NCBI GenBank assembly: GCA_024743055.1
Contig: JANSXH010000001.1
Location: forward strand, 248,001 to 312,000
Reading direction: 5' to 3'
From: Pseudomonadota bacterium
GTDB lineage: Bacteria; Pseudomonadota; Alphaproteobacteria; Sneathiellales; Sneathiellaceae
Length of the DNA stretch: 64,000 nucleotides
Below, in pieces: positions 1 to 8,213 of the stretch. A model generated the notes under the pieces. It was not told the origin of the DNA, ran no database searches, and was given only the letters and a program-made list of their open reading frames with translations. The translations under genes and the position numbers were made by a program. How positions within the stretch are numbered: position 1 is the first letter of the stretch; each line of letters starts with the position of its first letter.

Positions 1-1670
1 CGGCGCTTTCGGCCCTACTGCTCAAAAGCAGTGATGCGCCCAAGGATTTACTGACCAGAATTCTAGATGGCATTTTTGGCTGGTTTTTTAGAGGATTCAA
101 TCGCTTCTTTAAACGCAGCAATGAAGTGTATGCCAAAGGGGTGAAAGTCTTTGTCGGCCGCAAGGCGATTATGATGGTGATCTATGCAGTGCTGCTTGGC
201 GCCACCTATCAAGGGTTCCAGATCATTCCGTCGGGCTTTATTCCGATCCAGGATAAACAGTATTTGGTGAGCTTTGCGCAATTGCCGCAAGGATCGACAT
301 TGGATCGTACGGAAGATGTGATGCGGGAGATGTCGGAAATTGCCCTGAAGGAGCCAGGAGTGACGAGCGCCGTCGCTTTCCCGGGTCTCTCCATCAACGG
401 CTTTGTCAACAGCACCAGCGCCGGGATTGTCTTTGTGACACTGGATGATTTTTCCGAGCGCAAAGATCCCTCCCTCTCCGGCCTCGCCATTGCGCAGAGC
501 CTGCAGCAGAAATTCTTTGGCGTGGAAGAAGCGTTTATCGCCATCTTCCCGGCACCACCGGTTCAGGGGTTGGGATCGGTTGGTGGCTTCAAGCTGCAGG
601 TGCAGGATCGGGGGGATCAGGGCTATGAGGCGCTTGATAACGTCATGAAGCAGGTCCTCGGCAAGGCCTGGAGCACGCCGGAACTGACCGGCGTGTTCTC
701 AAGCTATAATGTCAATGTCCCGCAGTTGGAAGCTAATCTCGACCGGACCAAAGCCTTGCAGATCGGTGTGCCGGTGGATGAGATTTTCCGGACCATGCAG
801 ATCTATCTCGGCTCCATGTATGTCAATGATTTCAACCTGTTTGGCCGCACCTATCAGGTGATTGCGCAAGCCGACAAGCCGTACCGCTCGGCGCCGGAGG
901 ATATTCTGCGCCTGAAAGCCCGTAATGCGGAAGGCGAGCTGGTCCCGCTCGGGAGTGTGCTGACAGTCTCGGAAACCTTTGGACCGGATACGGCCATGCG
1001 TTATAACGCCTTCCGCTCCGCCGATCTGAATGGCAATGCGGCGCCGGGTTATTCCAGCGGGGAGGCTCAGGCTGCGATCACCAAAATCCTGGACGAAATC
1101 CTGCCCGCCAGCATGTCCTATGAATGGACAGAGCTGACCTATCAGCAGATTCTAGCCGGCAATACCGCCATCTTCATCTTCCCGCTCTGCATCTTCCTCG
1201 TTTATCTGGTGCTGGCGGCGCAATATGAGAGTCTGACCCTGCCGCTGGCGGTCATCCTGATCGTACCCATGAGTATTCTGGCAGCGCTGATCGGGGTCTA
1301 TATCGTCGGGGGTGACAACAATATTTTCACCCAGATCAGCTTGTTCGTTTTAGCAGGACTGGCGTCGAAAAATGCCATCCTGATTGTCGAGTTCGCGCGC
1401 GAGCTGGAACGGCAGGGCCATGGCATTATCGAAGCCGCTGTTGAAGCAAGCCGGTTACGCCTGCGGCCAATCCTGATGACGTCCTTCGCCTTTATCATGG
1501 GCGTGCTGCCGCTGGTCCTCTCCTCAGGGGCCGGTGCGGAGATGCGTCAGGCCATCGGGGTCGCCGTGTTCTCGGGCATGATCGGTGTGACCTTCTTCGG
1601 GCTGATCCTGACCCCGGTCTTTTATGTTCTGGTCCGACAGCTGGCACCAAAAGCCAAGGTAGAAGCCTGA
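1..1670 (+). CDS. RND-family efflux permease, C-terminal part (5' end outside window)
   Basis: The frame is open from the first codon of the window (position 3), so this is the C-terminal half of a longer protein and the GTG at 126 is internal. RND (HAE1/AcrB-like) permeases are inner-membrane proton-driven pumps that work with a periplasmic adaptor and an outer-membrane channel. The fragment starts in the end of a transmembrane helix, continues through a periplasmic porter region (IPSGFIPIQDKQ, then PAPPVQGLGSVGGF, a typical AcrB-like stretch) and ends with the last five or six membrane helices (FPLCIFLVYLVLAAQYES, ASKNAILIVEFA). About 555 codons are present, against roughly 1,040 in the family. 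A strong hairpin follows the stop codon. Substrate is not predictable. Confidence 0.93.
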   Translation, partial: ALSALLLKSSDAPKDLLTRILDGIFGWFFRGFNRFFKRSNEVYAKGVKVFVGRKAIMMVIYAVLLGATYQGFQIIPSGFIPIQDKQYLVSFAQLPQGSTLDRTEDVMREMSEIALKEPGVTSAVAFPGLSINGFVNSTSAGIVFVTLDDFSERKDPSLSGLAIAQSLQQKFFGVEEAFIAIFPAPPVQGLGSVGGFKLQVQDRGDQGYEALDNVMKQVLGKAWSTPELTGVFSSYNVNVPQLEANLDRTKALQIGVPVDEIFRTMQIYLGSMYVNDFNLFGRTYQVIAQADKPYRSAPEDILRLKARNAEGELVPLGSVLTVSETFGPDTAMRYNAFRSADLNGNAAPGYSSGEAQAAITKILDEILPASMSYEWTELTYQQILAGNTAIFIFPLCIFLVYLVLAAQYESLTLPLAVILIVPMSILAALIGVYIVGGDNNIFTQISLFVLAGLASKNAILIVEFARELERQGHGIIEAAVEASRLRLRPILMTSFAFIMGVLPLVLSSGAGAEMRQAIGVAVFSGMIGVTFFGLILTPVFYVLVRQLAPKAKVEA

Positions 1671-1684
1671 CACCAAACATCACT

Positions 1685-1718
1685 CCGGGGGTCGATCTAA
1701 AAAAATTTCGACCCCCGG
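1685..1718. terminator. Strong GC-rich hairpin after the RND gene
   Basis: Perfect 11-bp inverted repeat (CCGGGGGTCGA / TCGACCCCCGG) with a 12-base A/T-rich loop, 15 bases after the RND stop codon and 77 bases before the next start. No T-tract follows on the plus strand, so it is a terminator-like or mRNA 3'-end-protecting hairpin, not a textbook intrinsic terminator. Confidence 0.5.
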
Positions 1719-1794
1719 GAATAAACTTCCCGTCCTTGCGTTTTCAGATCAGTTCCCAACTTGGGACTTCACTCTGACAGACAAAGGACATGAC

Positions 1795-2853
1795 ATGGAA
1801 ATTCTCTCCCAAAACCGCCTTCTCCTGGCCAAGCGTGCCTTCTCAACCCGGCGGGTGCCAACCACAGCCATCAAGACATTGCTGATCAGTGATCAGTCCC
1901 CCAAAGCCGGGGATCTGGTACTGGCAAAAGTAATCAAGCTCGGCTCCCATAAGCGTATTGAACTGCCAACCGGCCGCCGCGCCATGCTGTTTCCGGGAGA
2001 TGAAATCATTCTCGCCTATGGCAATCGCTACGCTCCGGATCAATATGAAGCCTATGTTCCGACCGATCTGTCTCCTTGCCATATGGTAGCCGCAGGCGGT
2101 GTCGCGGGAATAGCCGAGTCCTGGCATAACCGGCTGTCTGGCCCCACCCGCATTGAGCCCATCGGACTCCTCGGAGGTGCTGACAGGCAGCCCCTCAATC
2201 TGAAAGACTTCAGTCTTGATGAGGTGTCTGCCGCGATCCCGCCGAATATCTTCGCCGTCTTCGGCACTTCCATGAATGCAGGCAAATCAACAACCGCCGC
2301 CGGTATCGTCAAAGGCTTTAGCAATGCAGGTTATAAAGTCGGCACGGCGAAAATCACCGGCACGGGTGCCGGTGGAGATCTTTGGATGATGCGAGATTTT
2401 GGCGCAGCAGAAACGCTCGATTTCACTGACGCCGGCTATCCCAGCACCTTTGGCAACCATCCGGCAGATATCCTCGCAGGCGCAGCGAACCTGCTCCGAA
2501 CCCTCGGTCAACGGGGTTGCGAGGTTGCTATTATTGAGGTTGCAGATGGTCTGTACCAGACGGAAACCTCGGCTTTGGCCAGCTCCCCCAGCTTCCAGTC
2601 TCTTCTGAACGGTACCTTCTTTGCCGCCGGTGATGCCATGGGCGCTGTCTCCGGTGCTCAGCATCTGTCCAGTCTCGGCCATAATATGCTCGGTATTTCG
2701 GGTGCCATGACCAGGTCCCCTCTGGCCATGGAAGAAGTGCGTAGGACCGCCAATGCCCCTGTCTTCCGGCTGGAGGATCTGTTCCGGCGCGAACTGGTCA
2801 CCGGGTGGGTCAACTCCCGCGCAGCCATGTTGGCCCAGGCAACGGCGTCCTGA
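1795..2853 (+). CDS. P-loop NTPase of unknown function (DUF1611/MobB-like nucleotide-binding fold)
   Basis: A 352-residue soluble protein. Residues 155-166 (FGTSMNAGKSTT) form a clear Walker A loop, and EVADGLYQTE (about 248-257) could supply the acidic metal ligand. The region before the P-loop (1-150) is a separate beta-rich domain with no motif I recognise. The P-loop half resembles the dethiobiotin synthetase/MobB/DUF1611 type of NTPase that binds a small-molecule substrate, but I cannot assign a reaction. ATG at 1795 follows AAAGGACATGAC. The next gene starts one base after this stop codon, so the two are almost certainly co-translated, and the function is likely shared with that degenerate ABC-type membrane protein. 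Confidence 0.85.
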   Translation: MEILSQNRLLLAKRAFSTRRVPTTAIKTLLISDQSPKAGDLVLAKVIKLGSHKRIELPTGRRAMLFPGDEIILAYGNRYAPDQYEAYVPTDLSPCHMVAAGGVAGIAESWHNRLSGPTRIEPIGLLGGADRQPLNLKDFSLDEVSAAIPPNIFAVFGTSMNAGKSTTAAGIVKGFSNAGYKVGTAKITGTGAGGDLWMMRDFGAAETLDFTDAGYPSTFGNHPADILAGAANLLRTLGQRGCEVAIIEVADGLYQTETSALASSPSFQSLLNGTFFAAGDAMGAVSGAQHLSSLGHNMLGISGAMTRSPLAMEEVRRTANAPVFRLEDLFRRELVTGWVNSRAAMLAQATAS

Positions 2854-2854
2854 G

Positions 2855-4462
2855 ATGTCTCTCCCTCGTCTCTGGACCCGGAGCCGGTCTATCGGGCTCG
2901 CCCGCCTCCTACTGGTCGGCGTCTTGCAGGCCACCGCAGCTGTTATGCTTGCGGTGGCCGGGAGCCGACTTCTCACCGGTAGCAGCTCCATTCTCTCCTC
3001 GGAAGCACTGGCAGCGTGTGTTCTGATCGGCACGGTCAGTCTTATCGGACTCAGAGTATTACAGCGCCGCTGGTCCGAAGCCCTCGCCCTCTCCTATATC
3101 CTGGAGCTTCGCGTTGCGTTGATGAGCCATGTTCTCAGGACCCCAACCAACGTCAAATCCATGCGCTTTGGTCTGGTCATGACCCGCATCGTCAACGACC
3201 TGACGGCGATCAAGCTCTGGATCGCCAATGGCCTGATCGCCAGCCATGTTGCCATCTCAGTTCTCGGCACTCTCTTCGCCTATCTTCTGGTTATGGAGCC
3301 AACCCTGGCTGTCGTGCTGGTTCCCGGATTACTCCTCTGGTGCTTGTGCCTTCTGGTGACCTTGCGTCCCTTGATGGGAAAGATCCGGGAAAGCCGTCGG
3401 CAGCGGGGCCGTATTGCGTCAACGGCCGGCGGACAGCTGTCCGGCCGATTGACCCTTTTGTCATATGGTGCCCTAGGTAAATCCCTGAAGGCTCTTCGCA
3501 AGCGATCGAAAAAGATGAACCGGGCTCTGATCGGCCGGGCGACAATTTCAGGTCTTTTGAGATCGTCCAGTGACCTGGTCTTTCCTGTCATCGCCGTGAC
3601 ATTGGGCCTCGGTCTTCTCACTTTTGACGGAACGCCGATCACCGCCTACCGGCTTGGATTCTTCTTCCTGCTTCTCGGGATCGTCATTGTACAGCTGAAT
3701 GCCCTGTCCATGGCAGTGGAATATCGCATGGCCCACACAGTTGCCATCGCCCGGCTCAAAGACATCTTCTCCCGTCCAGCGATTGAGGTAAAACCCGGGA
3801 AAAGGCGTCTTTCCCGCAAGGCCGGGGGACGCAACCTGAAGGTAAGGAACCTCGATCTCGGTCCAGTTAACCCTCGATATTCTCTGGAAGTTAAGCCCGG
3901 GCAGACAGCTGTTCTTGAGGATCTGACGCCGGAGGAAATCATCTGTCTGTTCACCCAAATTTCCGGGCTGGCTCAGCTTAGAAAAGGCCGCATTTCCATT
4001 GACGGTAAAGCGCAGATAAAAACCCCACCGAGGGACTGGTGGCGAACTGTCACCCTCGTCACCAACGACCTCCCACTGATTACTGGCACGATCGCTGAGA
4101 ATGCTACTCTGGGCACCCCCTCCCGTCTCGACGATCAGGAACGTCAGAAAACCCTCCATCAATTCGGTCTCTCTGGAGAAATTTCCACAACACGTATTTC
4201 AGAGACCGACCAGCCCTCTCCATCCATCGCTGCTGCAATCCGGGCTGTGCGTGGGATCCTGCGTCGGGCCAACATCGTTCTGGTTGATGAAGCCGTCCAA
4301 CGGCAGCTGGATCAGGATGGCCTGCTCGAACCGTTTCTTGAGGCTCTCAAACACCAAGGCGTAACCAGCATCCTCGCGCCCTTCAACACCCCGGCCAATC
4401 GGTCGGGGCTCATACCTTTTCCAAAACTCGAAGCAAAAACTGCTCAAGAACAGGATCTTTAG
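2855..4462 (+). CDS. ABC-exporter-like membrane protein with a degenerate nucleotide-binding domain
   Basis: 535 residues from the ATG at 2855, one base after the upstream stop; the open frame extends further 5' but that part overlaps the previous gene. Residues 14-300 have the layout of a type IV ABC exporter membrane domain (hydrophobic segments near 15-40, 48-70, 125-170, 240-285). The C-terminal 200 residues follow an ABC ATPase pattern, but after KPGQTAVLE there is no GxxGxGKS loop (the sequence reads DLTPEEII) and the LSGGQ signature is replaced (TDQPSPSIAAAIRAV). Only a Walker-B-like IVLVDEA (474-480) remains. It is therefore unlikely to bind ATP in the standard way. No second ABC half is adjacent; the only P-loop nearby is the upstream NTPase. 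Confidence 0.82.
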   Translation: MSLPRLWTRSRSIGLARLLLVGVLQATAAVMLAVAGSRLLTGSSSILSSEALAACVLIGTVSLIGLRVLQRRWSEALALSYILELRVALMSHVLRTPTNVKSMRFGLVMTRIVNDLTAIKLWIANGLIASHVAISVLGTLFAYLLVMEPTLAVVLVPGLLLWCLCLLVTLRPLMGKIRESRRQRGRIASTAGGQLSGRLTLLSYGALGKSLKALRKRSKKMNRALIGRATISGLLRSSSDLVFPVIAVTLGLGLLTFDGTPITAYRLGFFFLLLGIVIVQLNALSMAVEYRMAHTVAIARLKDIFSRPAIEVKPGKRRLSRKAGGRNLKVRNLDLGPVNPRYSLEVKPGQTAVLEDLTPEEIICLFTQISGLAQLRKGRISIDGKAQIKTPPRDWWRTVTLVTNDLPLITGTIAENATLGTPSRLDDQERQKTLHQFGLSGEISTTRISETDQPSPSIAAAIRAVRGILRRANIVLVDEAVQRQLDQDGLLEPFLEALKHQGVTSILAPFNTPANRSGLIPFPKLEAKTAQEQDL

Positions 4463-4465
4463 AAT

Positions 4466-5104
4466 TTAGAGGCTGGCCCGGAAGGTGGCGAGCTTGACAC
4501 CAAAGCCGATAAAGACCGCCCCAGTGATCCCTTTCAGCCAACGCTGAACACGGCCACTTTGGGCGACTACGGTCAATCTTGAAAGTAGCAGGACCATCAG
4601 AAAAAACCAGACAGCATTGAGCATGGAATGGATGAAAACTAACAGAAAGGACGCCGCGGCTGTGGTTTCTCCCAAGGTGATGAATTGCGGAAAAGCGGCA
4701 AGATAAAACATCGATACCTTGGGATTGAGAGCGTTGGTCAGAAACCCTTCCGTAAAGGCTTTGACAAGGGTCCGTTGCCGTTTGGCGGGTGCCACATTTT
4801 GCGGGACGCTCACACCTTTATAAGCCGCGTACAATGCTTTCAATCCAATCCAGCAAAGATAAGCTGCGCCGATATATTTGACGATGGTGAAAGCCGTCGC
4901 CGACTGTACCAATAGAATCGAAATCCCTAGTACTGAAAGGGCGCCGTGCACGTAAAAAGCACTGACAAAGCCGGCCACATTTGAAAACCCAGCGGCTTTT
5001 CCAGAGGTAGGAACTGTTTTGGCGATAAGAACCCCATTCGGACCCGGCGACATCACCAGCAATGCCGCCACTAGCGTAAATGTCATAATTTCCGACCAGG
5101 CCAT
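4466..5104 (-). CDS. LysE/RhtB-family amino-acid exporter
   Basis: A 212-residue, six-helix inner-membrane protein of the LysE family, which exports amino acids or their derivatives. Seen: the family N-terminus with the conserved MSPGPNGVLI motif (residues about 18-27), the helix YIGAAYLCWIGLKALY, and a central NALNPKVSMFYLAAFPQF motif typical of RhtB/LysE proteins. The start has a GGAG ribosome-binding site eight bases upstream. It is convergent with the preceding ABC-like gene, three bases apart. Substrate cannot be inferred; homoserine/threonine-type or other amino acids are usual for the family. Confidence 0.93.
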   Translation of the reverse strand: MAWSEIMTFTLVAALLVMSPGPNGVLIAKTVPTSGKAAGFSNVAGFVSAFYVHGALSVLGISILLVQSATAFTIVKYIGAAYLCWIGLKALYAAYKGVSVPQNVAPAKRQRTLVKAFTEGFLTNALNPKVSMFYLAAFPQFITLGETTAAASFLLVFIHSMLNAVWFFLMVLLLSRLTVVAQSGRVQRWLKGITGAVFIGFGVKLATFRASL

Positions 5105-5203
5105 ATCACCAACTCCAATGCTTCAGATTTTGCAGAATTCTGGCGCTATTGGCCTATGATTTCAACCAGCTCGCCAAGGGTTATTTTTAAGCCAGATGTA
5201 GGA

Positions 5204-5983
5204 CTATTTCAACTCCTCCAACGCGGCTTTTTCATCTTCTAGAGAGAGTGGCTCCCCCGCATCTACAGCATCCAGATAAGCATCCAGTGACTCTAAAGAC
5301 GAGGCTGGTGCATAGCCACTATCGGCTGGTCCGGCAACAACGGCAAAGCGGACATTCCAGCGTTGCTCCGGGCGGCAGGCAACGGCAACGACAGTTGACT
5401 TGTCACTTTGATCGACCTCGAATTCCCGGCAAAGGGTCCCATCGGCATTGCGATATGTGGCGATGGCACGAAAACGATCTCCCTCCCCACCGAGCTGGCT
5501 TTCCATACCGGAAGGAATTGCCACCAGAGCCTCAACGATCTGCGGCTGCGAAAGGCTGGCCAGTCCAAGCTCCGATGTTTCCGCAGCCTCCTGAGCTGTA
5601 TTCAATGTATACCCAGCACCCAGACCGATGATCAGGGTGATTGAGGCTGCAAGAGGTATCTGCCAGGAATAAGCCGGCTTTTTATGCTGCTTTGGCGCCA
5701 TTGGCGTAAATGCAACAACAGTTTCATCAGAGGCGGTTGTGTCAGGAGTCTGTTCGTGGATCATCTCTTCAACAGAGGACGTAAGGCTCTCTGGCACGGG
5801 CTCTTCCAAAAGCGGTGCAAAGGCGTCTTTCGCCATGTCCCGGCTTTCCATAAATTCCGCAACCCTTTGGGCGATCGTCTCGTCGGTTTCGATCGCCTGT
5901 TCAACGGCTTCCGTGGTTTCGGGATCCAGTTCCCCATCCGCGAAAGCCATCAGGGTCTCATCGCTAAATTCGGCTTTGGCCAT
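5204..5983 (-). CDS. Membrane-anchored anti-sigma factor
   Basis: 259 residues directly downstream of the ECF sigma gene on the same strand (59-bp gap). The N-terminus (DETLMAFADGELDPETTEAV) matches the anti-sigma-domain helix seen in anti-ECF factors, without the zinc-binding HxxxCxxC. A single membrane helix lies at about 107-125 (WQIPLAASITLIIGLGAGY), and the C-terminal ~130 residues would be periplasmic. This arrangement lets an envelope signal release the cytoplasmic sigma. The divergent secreted protease may be part of the same response. Family assignment comes from architecture and gene order. Confidence 0.85.
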   Translation of the reverse strand: MAKAEFSDETLMAFADGELDPETTEAVEQAIETDETIAQRVAEFMESRDMAKDAFAPLLEEPVPESLTSSVEEMIHEQTPDTTASDETVVAFTPMAPKQHKKPAYSWQIPLAASITLIIGLGAGYTLNTAQEAAETSELGLASLSQPQIVEALVAIPSGMESQLGGEGDRFRAIATYRNADGTLCREFEVDQSDKSTVVAVACRPEQRWNVRFAVVAGPADSGYAPASSLESLDAYLDAVDAGEPLSLEDEKAALEELK

Positions 5984-6042
5984 CCGTTTTCCGTCCGTTT
6001 TTCATGTCAAACCTTATGCTTCCTTTTGCACGGCTTCGTGCG

Positions 6043-6561
6043 TCACTTGCCTTGAGAACGATCCATGCCGGGATTTATTCCCATTATTTCTACAAGTTTT
6101 TTCCGGGCCCGCGCCAGCCGGCTCATCACCGTCCCCATGGGAATCTCCAGAACCTCGGCCACTTCCTTGTAGGAAAGCTCCTCGACACAGGCCAGCAGCA
6201 GTACTTCACGATATTCATCCGATAATTCATTCATGGCTTTCATGGCCGCGTCCAGCATCAGACGGCTCTCCATCTGACCTGCCCCATCAAAGCCGATCCG
6301 GTCCTGGGCGTCCGTAATCTCTACCGTTGTACCTTCTGTTGCCGTCCGCCGATGGCGATCGATCCAGCTGTTGCGAATGATACGAAACAACCAGGAATCC
6401 ATGCGGGTTCCGGGCTCATAGCTATCCCGGTTTTTAAGCGCCTTCTCGCAGGCCTGCTGGACGAGATCATCGCCCAGATCCCAGGAGCGGCAGAGCGAAA
6501 AGGCAAAGCGCCGCAGATTGGGGAGGAGACTGATCAGTTCTTTACTGAAATCATCCGTCAT
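6043..6561 (-). CDS. ECF-family RNA polymerase sigma factor
   Basis: A 172-residue sigma-70 family protein with only regions 2 and 4. Region 2 is seen at about 12-80 (LRRFAFSLCRSWDLGDDLVQ, then TRMDSWLFRIIRNSWIDRHR). Region 4 is at about 110-165 (EYREVLLLACVEELSYKEVA, PMGTVMSRLARARKKL), with the helix-turn-helix that reads the -35 element. It is followed by its anti-sigma factor and is divergent from a subtilase gene, with a GGAAT-N16-CGTT element in the 123-bp gap that could be its own target. There is no SnoaL-like or other C-terminal extension. Confidence 0.95.
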   Translation of the reverse strand: MTDDFSKELISLLPNLRRFAFSLCRSWDLGDDLVQQACEKALKNRDSYEPGTRMDSWLFRIIRNSWIDRHRRTATEGTTVEITDAQDRIGFDGAGQMESRLMLDAAMKAMNELSDEYREVLLLACVEELSYKEVAEVLEIPMGTVMSRLARARKKLVEIMGINPGMDRSQGK

Positions 6562-6618
6562 ATTGCTGCGTCTGCCATCGGTGGTTGACCCTGTTTAAAA
6601 AAAACGTCTCTCACTGTT

Positions 6619-6643
6619 GGAATAAAGTCCTAGCATGCGCGTT
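6619..6643 (+). promoter_or_regulatory. Candidate ECF sigma-dependent promoter
   Basis: GGAAT, 16 bases, then CGTT, oriented towards the subtilase gene whose ATG lies 42 bases downstream. The layout matches the GGAAC/T...CGTT form used by many alphaproteobacterial ECF sigma factors. Assignment to the adjacent sigma is inference. Confidence 0.45.
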
Positions 6644-6684
6644 CTCCAATAACTAGTTATATCAAACTGAGGGAGGCGCAGAGG

Positions 6685-8109
6685 ATGCGGAGCATAAAAT
6701 TACAGGGAAATTTGGAGACATTATGGCGGTTTCGGCTGGCCGTTCTCCTGCTCGTGGCCTTTTTCGGATCATCGCAGATTTTGTCTGGAACGCCCCTTCT
6801 CGGGATCTCTACCGCCCTCGCCGACGATGGCGACGGCGGAGATGGTGATGGCGACGGAGATGGCGGTGATGGTGACGGCGATGGCGATGGCGATGGAGAT
6901 GGCGATAACGGTGATGATGGCGATGATGGCGATGATGGGGACAATGCTGGGACAGCCAGTGACAGCGGTGATTCCTTTGTCCCACTGCCCGGACAGACCC
7001 CGTCTCCGGATCGCGCTGCGCGGGAACTGGTTGCCCTGGGTCTGAGCGCATCGGCCCTGCGATCCCTGGCCTCACAAGGCTATATCCTTCTTAGAGAGGA
7101 TACATTAAGCCAAAGCGGAATCTCTTTGGCACGGCTTCGCATTCCTGAAGGGACGGCGATTAATAGGGCACGAATTGAGTTGGCTGCGGCCAATCCGGGG
7201 GTCGAAATCGACTTCAATCATTACTATCGTACCGGCCTCGATACCCGTAATCAGGAGATCGAGCTGGCGACCTGTCCGGATGGCATCTGCGGTGCGCAAC
7301 AGCTGATCGACTGGCCGAAGAATGAGACCCAATCCGGTTCTTGCGGAGTGGAGGGGCGTATCGGCCTCATTGATACCGGCATCAATCCCGATCACGACAC
7401 CTTCCGCGATGGACAATTGGAGGTTCTCAATGCGTCAGAAAATGGCGCCCCTCAATCAGGGCGCAAGCATGGTACTGCTGTTGCCGCGCTGTTGCTTGGA
7501 TCGGCGGATAGCCGGTCACCGGGTTTGCTGCCTCATGCCGAACTGATCGCCGTTGATGCCTTCTCCCGCAATGGCAAAGGGGATGAGCGCAGCGATGCCT
7601 TTTCCATCGTCAAGGCCCTCGATATGCTTGCTGAGAAAGACGTCTCCGTCATCAATATGAGCCTGGCCGGGCCACCCAACAATCTTCTCGCGCGTATGGT
7701 GCGACAGATGTCGGATAAGGGCATCCTCCTCGTCGCCGCCGCGGGAAATAAAGGGGCGCGGGCCCATCCGGTTTTCCCGGCCGCTTATCCCAACGTCCTC
7801 GCCGTCACTGCTGTTGATCGTAAAGGCGGGATTTACCGGCGAGCGGGGCGTGGGGATCACATTGATTTCGCTGCCCCAGGTGTACAGGTCTGGACCGCCG
7901 CCTCGATCAGCGGCGCACGACCAAAAACCGGGACATCCTTCGCCGCCCCGTTTGTAACTGCGGCAGTGGCTCTCGCGCAAACGAATGGAAAGGGCTATGA
8001 AGAAATCAAGGAGATTTTGTCGCGGCGCAGTGTCGATCTCGGGGCGCCAGGCAAGGATGATGTATTCGGATATGGCCTTTTACAGGCAACCGGACTTTGC
8101 CAAAATTAA
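6685..8109 (+). CDS. Secreted subtilisin-like serine protease (S8) with an Asp-Gly repeat linker
   Basis: 474 residues. A signal or anchor helix at about 17-45 (AVLLLVAFFGSS) is followed by an extreme Asp/Gly repeat (residues 47-87) and a helix-rich segment (105-175) that could be an inhibitory prodomain. The S8 catalytic domain then shows the whole triad: Asp230 in GLIDTGIN, His262 in KHGTAVA and Ser418 in GTSFAAP, with Asn355 (AAAGN) in the oxyanion hole. Two Cys pairs (197/202, 220/472) may form disulfides, which supports export. A good ribosome-binding site (GAGGGAGG) precedes the ATG. Divergent from the ECF sigma/anti-sigma pair, it is a probable regulon member, although it could also act on the anti-sigma factor. 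That second role is speculation. Confidence 0.92.
   Translation: MRSIKLQGNLETLWRFRLAVLLLVAFFGSSQILSGTPLLGISTALADDGDGGDGDGDGDGGDGDGDGDGDGDGDNGDDGDDGDDGDNAGTASDSGDSFVPLPGQTPSPDRAARELVALGLSASALRSLASQGYILLREDTLSQSGISLARLRIPEGTAINRARIELAAANPGVEIDFNHYYRTGLDTRNQEIELATCPDGICGAQQLIDWPKNETQSGSCGVEGRIGLIDTGINPDHDTFRDGQLEVLNASENGAPQSGRKHGTAVAALLLGSADSRSPGLLPHAELIAVDAFSRNGKGDERSDAFSIVKALDMLAEKDVSVINMSLAGPPNNLLARMVRQMSDKGILLVAAAGNKGARAHPVFPAAYPNVLAVTAVDRKGGIYRRAGRGDHIDFAAPGVQVWTAASISGARPKTGTSFAAPFVTAAVALAQTNGKGYEEIKEILSRRSVDLGAPGKDDVFGYGLLQATGLCQN
6823..6945 (+). repeat. Asp-Gly coding microsatellite in the subtilase gene
   Basis: About 40 codons alternating GAT/GAC and GGC/GGA with few interruptions. The hexamer GGCGAT and variants recur in tandem. 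Such low-complexity DNA is prone to slippage, and the acidic Gly-rich peptide could bind calcium or act as a flexible tether. Confidence 0.9.
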
Positions 8110-8129
8110 CCGGTATCATGACCAAAAAA

Positions 8130-8187
8130 CCGGTAAGCTTGTTGACTGAGTCCACAAACTAGTGGACGGAGTCAACAAACTTGCCGG
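8130..8187 (-). terminator. Long imperfect hairpin, terminator of the TauABC-like operon
   Basis: Two 26-base arms pair at 22 positions around a 6-base loop. Read on the minus strand the hairpin is followed by TTTTTTGG, which fits a rho-independent terminator for the ABC transporter operon ending at 8214. It lies between convergent genes and may also stop transcripts of the protease gene. Confidence 0.65.
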
Positions 8188-8213
8188 TTCAGGAGGACGC
8201 GGGGGGCGTTCGA

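Noticed and set aside
1685..1718. Canonical rho-independent terminator
   Set aside because: The stem is strong but no T-tract follows on either strand, so it is listed only as terminator-like.
6823..6945. CRISPR-like or non-coding tandem repeat
   Set aside because: The repeat keeps the reading frame of the protease and has no spacer structure; it is a coding microsatellite.
6657..7075. Several open frames rich in Ser-Pro, His-Arg or Met-Ala opposite or within the subtilase gene
   Set aside because: They are shadows of the Asp-Gly repeat in other frames, without ribosome-binding sites or family features.
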